Source: Cymbidium sinense | Lineage: Eukaryota > Streptophyta > Magnoliopsida > Asparagales > Orchidaceae | Reading direction: 5' to 3' | Assembly: GCA_021442155.1 (NCBI GenBank) | Contig: CM038222.1 | Location: forward strand, 17,267,908 to 17,331,907 | Length of the DNA: 64,000 bases | Shown here: in pieces, positions 11,702-24,570 of the stretch | Numbering within the stretch: the stretch's first letter is position 1 | How the letters are laid out: each line of letters opens with the position of its first letter | Made by a program: the position numbers and the translations under genes | Notes under the pieces: model-generated | Database searches by the model: none | What the model was told of the DNA's origin: nothing | Seen by the model: the letters and a program-made list of their open reading frames with translations, nothing else

Positions 11702-14700
11702 TGATTCTTTTCTCTGAAATAGAGAAATGAAATGACACCATATAGAGTTTAGAAATATTTTATTTAGATGATCAAATACGACATTAAGGAATTAACATAT
11801 TATCTTGAAAGATAAACATGCTCTCCTATAATGGATTCAATCATTTCAATAAAAGACTCCTAAGGCAAATGGGTCTTTCATTTACTAGAGTATTTTCTCC
11901 TGAACTACATAGAAAAGGAGAATAGGGTCAATTTTATGCTGGGATCATGGTTCCCTATAAAGGCAAGCCTCTACAGTTAATCATATCTTAGAAAGGGTCT
12001 CTTCCTAAGAATACTCTCGATTAAAGAAATAAGTAGTTTTTCCTAAAGACTACTAAGGCAGCTTTCAAAGGATTGATTTTGAGAAATTCAATTGGGAGAG
12101 GTTCCAATTGGAGAGAGTTATTTTTAAGAGTCAAATAGAAATGAGTAGGAAATGCCTATTGATACTAGAATGCCCAGTAGACATTTCATCTATCCTACAA
12201 TTGGGCTTCAAATTTGGGATTTAATTTTAGAATTCAAGTTACCAATTTTTTAGAAATCTAGGGCATAGATTCTAGTAGCACAAGACTACAGAAATGCTAG
12301 GGTTGAAGACTTATTCCTAAAGAGAATGTTTTAGAACCTAGTCTACAGGTGTTTCTGACACATGTTAGATTCTCAATCTAGTTCTATTCTTGGGAATCAT
12401 TGGTAATTCTCTTTACTTGAAGGAACTAACCGATCCCTAACTCTTCTATACTTACAACCTTCTTGGAGAAGGCTGTCAGTTAACACCACCTAAGCATATT
12501 TTAAAATCATGAGGCTAAGCCATATGAATGCAAGATGATTGGGCTATTGCAATTTTAGAAAAGAAATCTATGAACTTAGACTTACTCCCTAACCCCTAAG
12601 ATTATGTAGGGTATGAAGATGTACCAAACTAATGCATATTTTTTAAATTTTTATAATTTTTGACTCAAGATTCACTTAAGTCATAGGAATGCAATTTATG
12701 CATAATGCATGTGATTAAAAATAGATTATGGGCCAAATCAGAATAGAAGAAGGTTGACTTCCATCATAGGCTCTCAAAGGTCAGGCCCATGTTGTCTGGC
12801 AAGGATGGAAGTCCTTCATTAATTAAGAGTGAAATAATATGATTATGCATGATATTAAAACATCCAGTTAAGGGGTTGCTACATATTTTATCTAGCTTTA
12901 ATGGCCTAGGCTTTTATATAAAGTTGTATTTATTTTTATGTTTCAATTGATTTAGTTGGGTATAAAATTTAGTTTACCCTATGAGCCTGCGTCTAGGCAT
13001 ACATCACAGCACAAACATAGCACATAAAGAAACCTAAGAAAAGCATGTTGTTTCTATTATGCACCCAAAATAAATCAAGCCAGATTAAATTATATATAAA
13101 AATGGCCAATGCAACTGAGTACTGCTGTACATCCTGGAAGAAAGAAAATTAGGTAGCCAAGTTCTACTCTTATACAACTCAGCTTAGAACTACAAGTTTA
13201 GATCTATGGGTCTTCTTTCCAAGAAAGTCTCCTTCTTCAGGGACATCTAGACCACCGTACCATCTCCTGGTTGGGTCAACTCCAGCTAATCCTAGAACCA
13301 TAGATCCTAACCTAATTCTATGCTCAAATTTTCATTTAAAATTTAAAGAAAATCCTAAGCCCTGCAAAATAGATGTTAGGAAATTCACACAAAACATAAA
13401 GTAGTTTATATTTCATAACATACGGGCTTAGCATTAGTTTCTTGCCAAGCCCACCTCTCATATGGATTATGTTAAGGGATTTTTAGCACCTGCAAGCAAA
13501 TAACAATTTTATGATTTATTTATTACAGTGATCCCTTTAACACAGTCCCCTATAAAAAATAATATTAAATCTAGAAAGAATGCCCTAACATCCAGTCTAG
13601 CGAACAAACAAGCCTAGAAATCTAGTCTAAAGTAATACACCACATAGACGTGTGAAGCACAACACAACATATCACAGCAGATTAAAAGAAAATCATAGAA
13701 CGATCTAACCTAGATCTGGGGTCCATGACCTAAGTAATCTAGTGTGTGTAGAAGTGGGGTTTGTGTGGTAAGTCTTTGCTAGGCCTTTAAGTTTAAGTTT
13801 GAAGTTTGAAGTTTGAATTGGTTTAATTTGTACTATTGGTTTGTTTTAATTCACATGGTTTAGTTATTTAATTTCCATTTTTATGTTTATTTTATGTGGT
13901 TAAAGTTGTATAGGTTTTCAAGAATGAAGAATGGAATGATTTAATTTTTGGATGGTGCTCTTTCCATTCAACATCCTGAATCCTAATGAAGTTTTCAAAA
14001 GTATAACTAAAATCCTTAAGCATTTTAATTAATCCTTTTGATTTTATTTATGTTTGGATTTGATTTATGTTATTTCATTTATTTGAATTGCTTTATTTGA
14101 TTTAATTTGTTTGATTTTTTTCATTTTGAATTAAGTTATATGGATTTCATTTGATTTGGCTTATGTTAATTTAAAGAGTTTGATTTTATTTTGATTTCAT
14201 TCAATTTAATTTAACATATTAAATCATGGATTTGTAAGCTTAAGGTTTAAATTTATTAATATGAATTAATACCTTTGTTTCATAGATTATTCTTAATCTA
14301 ATTTAATTAACCTAGGTTTTAGATTCATTATTTAAATTCATTAAGGATGAGTGGTTTCATTAAACTTAAGTTGTTTAATTATGTTTGAATTTCATTAAGT
14401 ATTGATTTTCTTATAATTTTGATATTTGATTAAATTCTTTGACTTAGGAAGTTTTGTTGAATTAGCCTAAGTATTTATGATGTTTATTTTAGATTAGTTC
14501 AATTTATTTGTTGATTCAATCTATTAATGATTATTCTTAATTATTATTTAGTTCATATTGACCTAGAGATTTAGAAAATCAAGAATTCTAAATTTATAGG
14601 CCAATTAGGTTTGAGATAATTATTACAAGTGGGGTTACATGCTAATTTTATGTTTCTAAAGTTTCAGCTTGATTAGAGATGTAATTATTGTATAATTAAG

Positions 14701-17031
14701 GTTTTAATTATTTCATTCAAACTTAAATTAAACCTAATTTATTAAGATTCATTAAGTGATTTTATTTTTCACTGAAATACCTTTCCAATGAGGGTTTATT
14801 CATAATTTTTGGTTAACTGGTTGAGTTATTATGAATTAATTAAATTCAAGTTATTTAATTGAATTATTTAATTCTTTTAATTAACAAATTGAGTTAATTA
14901 GTGATCTATTAGGTTCATATATGTTTGATTAGGTTTAATTAATATTCTAATATTCATTAATATTTATTATGTTAATTTAAGGTTATTAGATTATAGTTAA
15001 ACACATGAAATTATAATTTCCCTTGAATTCAAAGAATTAAATCCCTAAAAATTTTCCTAAGGTATGTTTTAAGCTTAATTTCATTTCCCCAATGATTCAA
15101 ATAATCGGATTATTAATTTGAGAATAATTAGCATTTAATGTTTTTTAATTAAACCCAAATTAAGGAAAAAGTACCTAATAAAAATTGGAGATTTTAATTT
15201 CTATTATTTCCTTTCATCAAGATGAATCCTTAGAGCTCTTATTTGTAATTTCTTTATTTTCCTTTGATTTTATATGTTTTTTTGAAATTTTCAGAATTTT
15301 TTTAATTAATTAAACAGTTAAGTAACTAATCTTAACAGTTTTGAAGTGAGGCAGGTCCCACGTGGTGCATTAAAATGAGCGAGATTATTTACGGGCTGTC
15401 CGATCAAAGATCGGACGGGACATATGGATCTCGTGATCCCGTGCGGCAGGCTGCGTTTCACGCGGCACGCGAGCCGTGTGTCACACGTGCGATGAAAATG
15501 CTAGATAATTCTTGATGGTCTGATCATAGATCAGATGGTCCGGATCACCCCCGTGATCCTTAAGGGATTTAAATTAATTTATGCACCTAGATCTAGACCG
15601 TCCATTTCTTTTAAAAGAAATCGACGGTCCTGATTTCGTCTCCCCAACCTCTGTGGGAGCCGAGGACCGTCCATGGTGTTTTGCTAATAACTTTTGATAT
15701 AGATAATGAAATCACATGATTTAAAGTGCTACATGATCATTGAAAGCTCTTCTTTCAATCCATATGGTTGATCTTACTAGAGATTAATCTTTATATGAAA
15801 ATGATAAAGGATGAAAGCTTAAAGAAAAGGGGAGTCATCAATGGTATACCTTGATTCAGGGAGTTTCAAAGGTTGAAATCAAATACAATAGCTTCGTTTC
15901 TTTGGGAGAAAGCTTCATGCCAGAGAAATTGAGCCAATTCCTTGTATTTTGATCCCTAGACCAACCCTTGAATGCCCTTTTTTAGCTTTGATGGTTTATA
16001 GTGGTAAGGGCACTTGGAGGGAGGGGGAACTTTTGTTTGGCTTCAAGTTTGATGTGTGAAAGTTCAAATCTCCTTAGGGAAGTGTATATGTGTGTTTTCC
16101 TATTTGGTTAAGAGTTACATTGCTCCTCCTTGGCTATCCCTTGGTCGATTTTGGTGATGAGAGAACCTTGAAAGCTAGCTAGGATTCCCCTCTCTACCTT
16201 ACAAGTGTCTTGGCTGAAGAGGTGGGGAGATAGGGAAGGGAAAATGGATTTTACCTTCCCTTAATGAATTTTTTAGTTCTTTTTTGAGTTTTGTTATTTA
16301 GTTCCTTGGTGGTTTAATTAGGGAGGTTAATTACCTCATTAATAATGCTTATAAGGATTAGTCTCCCTCCCACATGTATTGGTTAAAAGTGATTTGAGTT
16401 TCTCTATGCATTTTGTCTTGTTTAGTTCACTTAACCCAAATTGGTTTAAGATGGGTTAAACCTAAATTCTTATGGGTCAAATGACTCATTTCACCCAATT
16501 ACACCCAATAGGGAATTGGGTTATATCCCATCACCATCCTCATATGATTTAGAACAATCATCTTGGGTTTATTTTAATTTTCTTTGGGTTTGAGTTCAAT
16601 GTAGACTATTTAGGTCATTTTGATTTAAGAATTTAATTTACTTAATCTAGGCCTTAATGAACTAAAATTTCATTATCATCATGTTTTTCACACATATTTT
16701 TTTGATAATTTGAAATATTTTTGGTGATTTTTAGTCAAATTTTAGTGGGTTGACTTTTTGACTAAGTGGGCCCACTTAAGTCAACTCTAGGATGACTAGA
16801 TTTGACTTTAGGTTTGACTTTGAATTTTTATTTTTTTGCATTAATTCACTTTATTTAATTTATGTTGGATGCTTGACTTGGTTTTGCATTAAACCAAGTA
16901 AATTGGAATTAGCTCAAAAATGTATTTCCTAAGTTATTAAGCATAGTGGCTTTGAATTTTGAAGTAGGAAAGCCCTATTTGAACTTGAAATCATTTTATT
17001 GCTAAAATGACCTCTTCTAAAAATGAGGTCA
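11702..17031 (-). mobile_element. LTR C2 (3' LTR position of E1), third subfamily
   Basis: About 5.3 kb, TG...CA on the plus strand. The inner end reads AAATGAGGTCA, as in the B-type LTR terminus at 40,908. It shares landmarks with the other LTRs: the ACATTAAGGA segment near 11,782, the segment at 12,660-12,900 (against 34,370-34,620), the block at 13,020-13,740, a GC-rich block at 15,350-15,690 and a short GGTCAA-type end. It lacks a recognisable copy of the ~90-bp element and has a much shorter GGTCAA tract. The outer start is set from the distance to conserved motifs and could be 11,699. Confidence 0.65.
15350..15690. promoter_or_regulatory. GC-richest conserved LTR block (C2 copy)
   Basis: It contains CCCACGTGG (a G-box core), GATCGGACGG and many CG dinucleotides in an otherwise AT-rich LTR. 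It corresponds in position to the blocks at 4,020, 37,755, 50,400 and 58,970. Regulatory function is inferred. Confidence 0.4.
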
Positions 17032-17048
17032 ATAAATAGACCCCCAAT
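17032..17048 (-). other. Polypurine-tract candidate next to the 3' LTR of E1
   Basis: On the minus strand the bases just before the LTR start (TGACCTC) read ATTGGGGGTCTATTTAT. A G-rich run directly upstream of a 3' LTR is the expected place of the plus-strand primer. The run is short and interrupted, so this is tentative. Confidence 0.4.
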
Positions 17049-17249
17049 ATGTATAGTGGACTAACTAGAATACACTGCACATATTGGTGTTGACAAGATT
17101 GATCAACATACAAGCTTGGGGTTCCAATTCATGACTTTGATTTTTGATTTGAATTTTATTTTGATTTTGATTGTGAAAGATAGGTATATGTATAGATATC
17201 TTTGTTTTGGAGTGTGCTTCATGTGATTAGCTAATAAGATAGGGCCATT

Positions 17250-20200
17250 AAGGGCATGATTCATCCCAATTAACTAAAGAGAGGAGAGGGGTCTATAAAG
17301 AGATGATGCAATCCTCAAAATAGAATGCCAACTGGGGACTTACTCATACATGATTAGAAAGAATGTTGACTAAGGGACTTATATATTTCTGGCTAATAAA
17401 AAGGGGTCACAAATAATTGATCTAATCTAACTGGCTTGTGTAACATGAAAGGGGCCTTGATGGCTTGTTCCAATCATGTACACAAAGATAGGATGTCGAC
17501 TAGGGACTTAGTCCTAGATGATTAGAAAGAATGTCAACTAAGGGACTTATATATTTCTGGCAATTAGAAAGGGGTCATAAAGACTTAATCCAATTTAACT
17601 CACATGTGTAACATGAAAGGGGATTTGATGGCTCGATCCAATCATGTACACAAAAGGTAGGATGTCGACTGGGGACTTACTTCTATATGATTAGAAAGAA
17701 GGTGATGGGACTTATATCTTTTAGCTAAAAAAAATAAAGACTTAACCCAATAATCATCGGTAACATGAAAGGGGCCTTGATGGCTTGATCCAATCATGCA
17801 TACAAAGGTAGGATGCTGACTGAGGACTTACTCCTATATTATTAGAAAGAAGGTCAACTAGGGACTTATATCTTTCTGGTTATTATAAAGGGGTCATAAA
17901 GACTTAATCAAACCTAACTCACTTGTGTAACATGAAAGGAGCCTTGATGGCTTGATCCAATCATGTACACAAAGGCAAGATGCTGACTAGTGACTTACTC
18001 TTATATGATTAGAAAGAAGGTCGACTAAGGACTTATATCTTTCTGGCTATTACAAAGGGGTCATAAAGACTTAATCCAATCTACCTCACCTGTGTAACAT
18101 GAAAGGGACCTTGATGGATTAATCCAATCATGTACACAAAGGTAGGATGCCGACTGGGGACTTAAATCTTTCTGGCTATTATAAAGGGGTCATGAAGACT
18201 TAATCCAATCTAACTCACCTATGTAACATGAAAGGGGCCTTGATGGCTTGATCCAATCATGTACATAAAGATAGGATGCCAACTCGGGACATACTCCTAT
18301 ATGATTAGAAATAAGTCTGACTGTGGACTTATATCTTTCTGGCTATTAGAAAGGAGTTATAAAGGCTTAAACCAATCTAAGTCACCTATGTAACATGAAA
18401 GTGGCCTTGATGGCTTGATCCAATCATGTACACAAAAGGTAGGATGCCGACTGGGAACTTACTCTATATGATTTGAAAGAAGGTTGATTGGGGACTTATT
18501 TCTTTCTGTCTATTAAAAAGGGGTCATAAAGACTTAATCCAATCTAACTCTCCTATGTAGCATGAAAGGTGCCTTGATGGCTTGATCTAATCATGTACAT
18601 AAAAGTAAGATGTCGACTGGGAACTTTCTCCCATGTGATTAGAAAGAAGGCCGACTAGGGACTTATATATTTCTGGCTACTAGAAAGGGGTCATAAATAC
18701 TTAATCTAATCTAACACGCCAGTGTAACATGAAAGAGACCTGATGGCTTGATCCAATCATGTACACAAAGGTAGGAGGCCGACTGGGGACTTACTCTTAT
18801 GTGATTAGAAAGAAGGCCGACTGAGGACTTATATCTTTTTGTCTATTAGAAAGGGGTTATAAAGACTTAATCCAATCTAACTTGCCAGTGTGACATGAAG
18901 GGGCCTTGATGGCTTGATCCAATCATGCACACAAAGGTCAGATGTCGACTGGGAACTTGCTTTTAGATGATTAGAAAGAAGGTTGACTAAGGGACTTATA
19001 TCTTTCTGGCTATTAGAAAGGGGTCATAAAGACTTAATCCAATCTAACTCACCCGTGTAACATGAAAGGGGCCTTGATGGCTTGATCCAATCATGTACAC
19101 ATAAGTAGGATGTCGACTGGGGACTTATATCTTTCTGGCTATTAGAAAGGGGTCATAAGACTTAATCCAATCTAACTCACCTGTGTAACATGAAAGGGGC
19201 CTTACTAGATTGATTTAATCAAGTACATAAAGGAATGAATGGTGCCACGAAGGGCTTGCTCCAATGTGATTAAAAAGAAGGCTGACTAGGGACTTATATA
19301 TTTCTAGCTATGAAAAAGAGATCATAAAGACTTAATCTAATCTAATTTGCCTATGTAGCATGAAAGGGGCCTTGATGGCTTGATCCAATCATGTCCACAA
19401 AAGTATGATGCCCATTGGGGACTTACTCCTATATGATTAGAAAGAAGGCCGACTGGGGACTTATATCTTTCTGGCTATTAGACTGGGGTCATAAAAACTT
19501 AATCCAATCTAACTCGCCTGTGTAGCATGAAAGGGGCCTTGATGGCTTGATCCAATCATGTACACAATAGTAGGATGTTGATTGGGGACTTACTACTATA
19601 TGATTAGAAAGAAGGTCAACTGAGGACTTATATCTTTTTGGCTATTAGAAAGGGGTCATAAAGACTTAATCGAATCTAACTCGCCTACGTAACATGAAAG
19701 GGGCCTTGATGGCTTGATTCAATCATGTACATAAAGGTAGGAATGGTGCCACGAAGGGCTTGCTCCAATGTGATTAGAAAGAAGGCCAACTGGGGACTTA
19801 TATCTTTCTCGCTATTAGAAAGGGGTCATAAAGACTTAATACAATCTAACTTGCCTATGTAGCATGAAATGATCCTTGATGGCTTGATCCAATCATGTAC
19901 ACAAAAGTAGGATGCTGACTGGGGACTTACTGCTATATGATTGGAAAGAAGGCCGACTGGGGACTTATATCTTTCTGGCTATTAGAATAGAGTCATAAAG
20001 ACTTAATCTAATCTAACTTGCTTGTGTAGCATGAAAGGGGTCTTGATGGCTTGATTCAATCATGTATACAAAAGTATGATGTCGATTGGGGACTTACGCC
20101 TATATGATTAGAAAGAAGGCCAACTAGGGACTTATATCTTTTTGGCTATTAGAAAAGAGTCATAAAGACTTAATCTAATCTAACATACCTATGTAACATG

Positions 20201-20560
20201 AAAGGGGCCTTGATGGCTTGATCAAATCATGTACACAAAGGTAGGATGCTGACTGGGGACTTACTCCTTTGTGATTAGAATACGTATTGCTATATCTTCG
20301 GCTATTAGAAAGGGGTCATAAAAACTTAATCTAATTTAACTCGCCTGTGTAACATGAAAGGGGCCTCGATGGCTTGATCCAATCATGTACACAAAGGTAG
20401 GATGCCGACCTGGGACTTACTCCTATGTGATTAGAAATAAGGCTGACTGGGGACTTATATCTTTCTAGCTATTAGAAAGGGGTCATAAGGACTTAATCCA
20501 ACCTAAATCACCTGTGTAACATGAAAGGCTTGATCCAATCATGTACACAAAGGTAGGAAT
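17250..20560. repeat. Tandem array, 167-bp unit, about 20 copies
   Basis: The landmark TAACATGAAA (or TAGCATGAAA) recurs at 17,441, 17,609, 17,761, 17,928, 18,095, 18,224, 18,391, 18,558, 18,725, 18,891, 19,058, 19,186, 19,356, 19,523, 19,690, 19,860, 20,027, 20,194, 20,350 and 20,517. Most spacings are exactly 167, with 128-129, 152-156 and 170 variants. Each unit holds two related pieces around GACTGGGGACTTA. It is non-coding. It lies between the polyprotein remains and the 3' LTR of E1, the hypervariable 3' untranslated position known in Ogre-type elements. The first 75 bp (17,250-17,325) are degenerate. Confidence 0.95.
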
Positions 20561-23500
20561 GGTTCCACGAAGGGCTTGCTACAAACTTACACCGGTAGTT
20601 TTTCATGGGAATGGTGCACAACGGCTTACTCCAAACCCAAAAGACATGAGAAAGGTGCCCTAAAGGGCATACTCCCATCTCAAGCCATGAATAGGAAAGG
20701 TTCCACAAAGAGCTTTCTCCCAACCTATAGGTGATATGGATGAGGAAAAGTGGTCAAAGTGACTTATTCCTATTCCTCAAAGGTTTTGGCTAATAAGAAA
20801 GAGTCTTAAGGACTTAATCCTTACTTGATTAGTCTAACTTGATGAATGGGCAATGGAAGGTTTGCTTCCATTTCTTGATTTCACTAATACTCCTTACACA
20901 TGAAGAAGTTTAGTGAAGGAGGTTTCAAAGAGTTGAAATTTATTTTTGAAGGAAGACTTGGGTATATTTTGGGCCCAATGCTTTATAATACCATGAGCAT
21001 AGAAGTTCATCATTTTTCTTTTTATATCTCAAAGTTATAATGAACCATGCTAAATGCCTATTTCACTAAAGGCAAGTCATTATAGGGTACTAACCTAAGA
21101 ATTCTATCTTTTTGAGCTTGCATGTGAATGTGTAATTCTTTAGGTAGTATGAACCAAAGTCAACCAGTGCTTCTCAAATGGAATTTCTTTTTCTTTTTGT
21201 TAAGACATGTATGTTATTTTTACTTTGTTGACATGGATCAATAGCTTATAAGGCATTCTCTTGGATTCAATGAAGATCAAGAGATTCTTCTAAAGCTTTC
21301 TAAAGTAAATGAGAATTAGGATAATCTTTTAGATTCTCAAGGAGACACAAAATTCTTATCCCTAATCAATAAGGGAATTGAAAGGAATTAGAGAAAATAA
21401 GATTCTCCTGATAAGTTTGAAATTGAATTTCTTCAGTTTATTTATTATTAAAGGAAATAAAATCTCATAATTGTCTTTGATTAATTTCTTATTTCTGCAT
21501 TTTTGATCCTTCTACATTTTACTATAAGTTCTTTGAAATTACTTCAAAAGTAAATTTCAAGACTCTATATGTAGTAACAGGATTGTTCTTCAAATCATAT
21601 TGAAGTTTCTTTTCTTTTCTTTTCCTCTTTGACAAGATTTTCAATATAACCCTCTACCTAATTGAAAGTGAGATTATAAGAAATCTTGATCATGACCCTT
21701 TTTGCTAAATTGCCCTAATATGTTGAGATTGAATAATATTACTCTATGACAGAACATTCTTGTAAGGATTCTGAGTGTCATATCATATGCTTTCAATTCT
21801 TTTTTTTAGAATTATTTTAATTTGACAATTTCCAGATAAGTTATCATTAAGAAGGATAATCTTATACATGAAAATATTTTTTGATTTTAAAATGAAATAT
21901 GGGTAATATGAACCCATTTTCAAGGTAATGATTTTACCCTAGTCCCAAGAAGAGGGTCATATAATGATGTTAGCTAACCAAGAAGAATCTTTTCTTTTTA
22001 TGTACAACCATCATTTTCTAACTTCTAATTTAGCACAATTTTTCTTTTCTTTTGGAATTTGACCACAATCATCAAGGGACTTAGTTTATGGAAATGGCAT
22101 CAAGCTTAAGTTTATAGATCGCTACTTCTAGAGATCATTGCAATTTATTTCCAAATAAAGTAGTCTTTAAACCCAAAAGATAGCTTGATCAAATCATCGA
22201 TAGCTAGCTAATTAAAGAGTTAGATTATTGATATCATCTTGTCAATTGTGGAGTTAGATTTTTCTTCAAATTCTAAAGGTGCATCTCAAACTTGAAACTA
22301 TATAAATCTCTAGACACATCTAAACAACATTGATGCAATGTGCTAGAGTGTCTTTTGAAAAGAAAGTTAGGACCCATACTACTTAAGCTTTTTAACTTAC
22401 AATAGCTTTATAATTCTAGAACTTTTTTTGTTTATGGTTATAGACCACTTGCAATGGAATCAGAGTATACTCAATGGGCCCTTTGCCATATAAAGGATAT
22501 GGACCCCTGGAAAAGTAGATCCACTATTTTTTCTTTTAACCTACCAAATGAGCTCACCTAATCATAGCAAAGGCTAAAATGACAGAGCATGAGATATTTG
22601 ATTATTTTTATTTCATTTAAGCTATGTTAATTTTATTGAGTATTTTTATTTCGATTGAAAAGGTATCTGGGTATACTTAATAAAATCTTTTCCATTCAAA
22701 AGATATGGACTCCTGGAAAAGAAGATCCATTATCTTCTTATTTAACCTACCAAGTGATCTCACCCAATCATGACAAAGGATAAAATGATAAAGCATGAGA
22801 TATTTGATTAATTTTTATTTATCTTAAGGATATTTTTTCACTTCTAACCTTACCGCTTAATTTTGATGTGGAGAATCTTAAAGTCAAAATTGTCTACATG
22901 CTTAGAAATTTTAGACTTCATCCTTTCGCTCTTGGATACAGTCCTTCCATCCCCTTACTTTTCTTTTATTCTTTCTTTTAATAATATTCTGACTTCATTT
23001 CTTTATGAAAGGCTACATTTGGTAATTTTCTTAGTTACAAGATTCACTAAGAAGATAAATGTATTTGACTCATTTCCATATCATTGCATTCTTTATGAAA
23101 TGACTCCGCTAAATAATTTGCTAGGAAATTTGATGTATTTGACCTTTTATCCAAATACAACATTTTCTTGATTGACTTTCTGATATGATTCAAGTGTTTG
23201 CTTGATTGATCATATAATATGATCCAACATTTCTATTTCTTTTTATTCATTTTTATGGAACAACAAATCTAATAAAGTCATTTAAAATTGATAAGAATGA
23301 CTTTCTAATGAGGTTACACTTGCTGAATTCAAACTGATTTAGTGGAGTGAGTCATTCAAGATTAACATAATGACTTCCTTGAAAACTTTTCACTTCTAAA
23401 ATCAGAATTTTCTATTAGAATCAAATATTTAGTGAGGTCATTTAGAAATAGCTGAATGATATTCCTAAAGACTCAACACTTTAGGAAGAATATGAACATC

Positions 23501-23630
23501 CTTCAATAATCAATATATTTCTTTTTTTTATTTGATTTTTTTATTCTCTTTTTTTTTTATTTGGGGCTGGATAGGACCATCCAAGAGGATTTAAAGATGT
23601 TTCATGAATTCTTAAGTTGCTCTTTTTAAT
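20561..23630 (-). other. E1 3' internal region without recognisable genes
   Basis: Integrase would be expected here, downstream of RNase H on the minus strand, but no zinc-finger or DDE-type motif could be read. What can be seen: a short degenerate continuation of the tandem array (20,560-20,840), small fold-back sequences near 21,240-21,420 and 23,270-23,490, a direct duplication at 22,470-22,860, and T-rich or pyrimidine-rich stretches at 23,520-23,560. Short open frames on either strand have no family signature. Confidence 0.6.
22470..22860. repeat. Direct duplication, offset ~206 bp
   Basis: Both copies contain, with changes, GGACCCCTGGAAAAG / GGACTCCTGGAAAAG (22,501 and 22,707), a TTTAACCTACCAA segment, an ACCTAATCATAGCAAAGG-like segment, and GCATGAGATATTTGATT. 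Two copies only. Confidence 0.85.
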
Positions 23631-23905
23631 GTTTGAATTTTGGCTTCAACCAACAATGTGATTGAAATTAAGTTCCGATGCTCTTGACACACACTGTGAT
23701 AGATAACTTGAGACTGGTAATCAAAGTCTAATACTCTGCTTCATTATTGGTGCAGGGATTGGAGAGGTTGTATGAGAATTTCATCACATCGTAATCTGGA
23801 GTTAAGAGAACTATTCCTACCCCTACCTTTCCTGGAAGAGTAGATCATGGTGCTTTTCCTTAATGAAATGAAGTTGCACCATCAAAATACATCTCCCCTA
23901 AGTTT
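23631..23905 (-). pseudogene. E1 second (archaeal-like) RNase H domain remnant
   Basis: The minus strand reads MYFDGATS at 23,870-23,892 and, after a stop, GVGIVLLTPDYDVMKF and NPCTNNEAEY at about 23,731-23,760. A YFDGA start and a TNNEAEY motif are the signature of the extra RNase H that Tat/Ogre elements carry behind the normal RT-RNase H. In-frame stops lie after the first motif and after EAEY, so it is dead. It follows the first RNase H directly, with the usual ALADFL linker between (about 23,960-23,980). Confidence 0.75.
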
Positions 23906-24570
23906 ATGATTCGTTCATCAGGGAGATCATCACTAAGCGGGGAATCAGCAGGAAGTGGGTGTGCTACTAAGAAATCTGCTAGTGCTTTACCTTTTCCCGC
24001 ACAGAGTGGTATGAATGTGATATCAAACTACAAAAGGATCATGGACCATCATGCCAAAAATCTGGATAGCGTTGGCCATGTCATGAGGTACTGTAATGGA
24101 TTGGTTCTAGAAATCAAGTTCACCTTATGAGAAAGCATATAGTGTCATAGCTTTTGAGATGCAAAAATCAAAGCTAGACAATGTTTCTCAATAGATGGGT
24201 AGTTCTCTTTAGCAGGAATCAAATAATGACTGAGATGGTAGATAGCACTTTTCTTCCCTTCATCATTGGCTTGGGACAACAAAACACCGGGAGAGTCATC
24301 CAATGCAGTAGTGTAGAGGATGAGTGGCCTGCCCAGGATAGGGGCTACTAGAACTGCCAGCTTCACCAAATACTTCTTGATATCTTTGAAGGCATGCTGA
24401 CACTTTTCATCCCACTTGAACTTGACATCCTTTTTGATAAGTTCTGAGAATAGCTTGCATCTCCTCGATAGGTTGGAAAGAAAGCATCTTAGATACGCTA
24501 GTAGTCCTTGGAAAGATTTGAGCTGAGTTAAACTTTTAGGAGGTGGAATTTCTAAGATAGCTTTGATCAT
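23906..24570 (-). pseudogene. E1 RNase H and connection domain (pol remnant)
   Basis: Minus-strand frames carry the end of RT and the connection region (PPPKSLTQLKSFQGLLAYLR, with FKWDEKCQHAFKDIK), then the first RNase H with ENYPSIEKHCLALIFASQKL. A stop replaces an arginine codon directly after this. The reading continues as HYMLSHKVNLISRTNPLQYL, then GKALADFLVAHPLP. All of these are typical of plant Ty3/gypsy pol. The block joins RT upstream by a frame change near 24,571. Several stops lie between 23,990 and 24,145. In an intact element this domain would remove the RNA strand during reverse transcription. Confidence 0.85.

Noticed and set aside
17250..20560. CRISPR-like regular spacing
   Set aside because: Direct adjacent 167-bp units without unique spacers, in a plant retrotransposon context.
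22863..23171. 102-codon plus-strand frame with hydrophobic stretches
   Set aside because: Phe/Leu-rich because the DNA is T-rich; no motif, and opposite to the element's coding strand.
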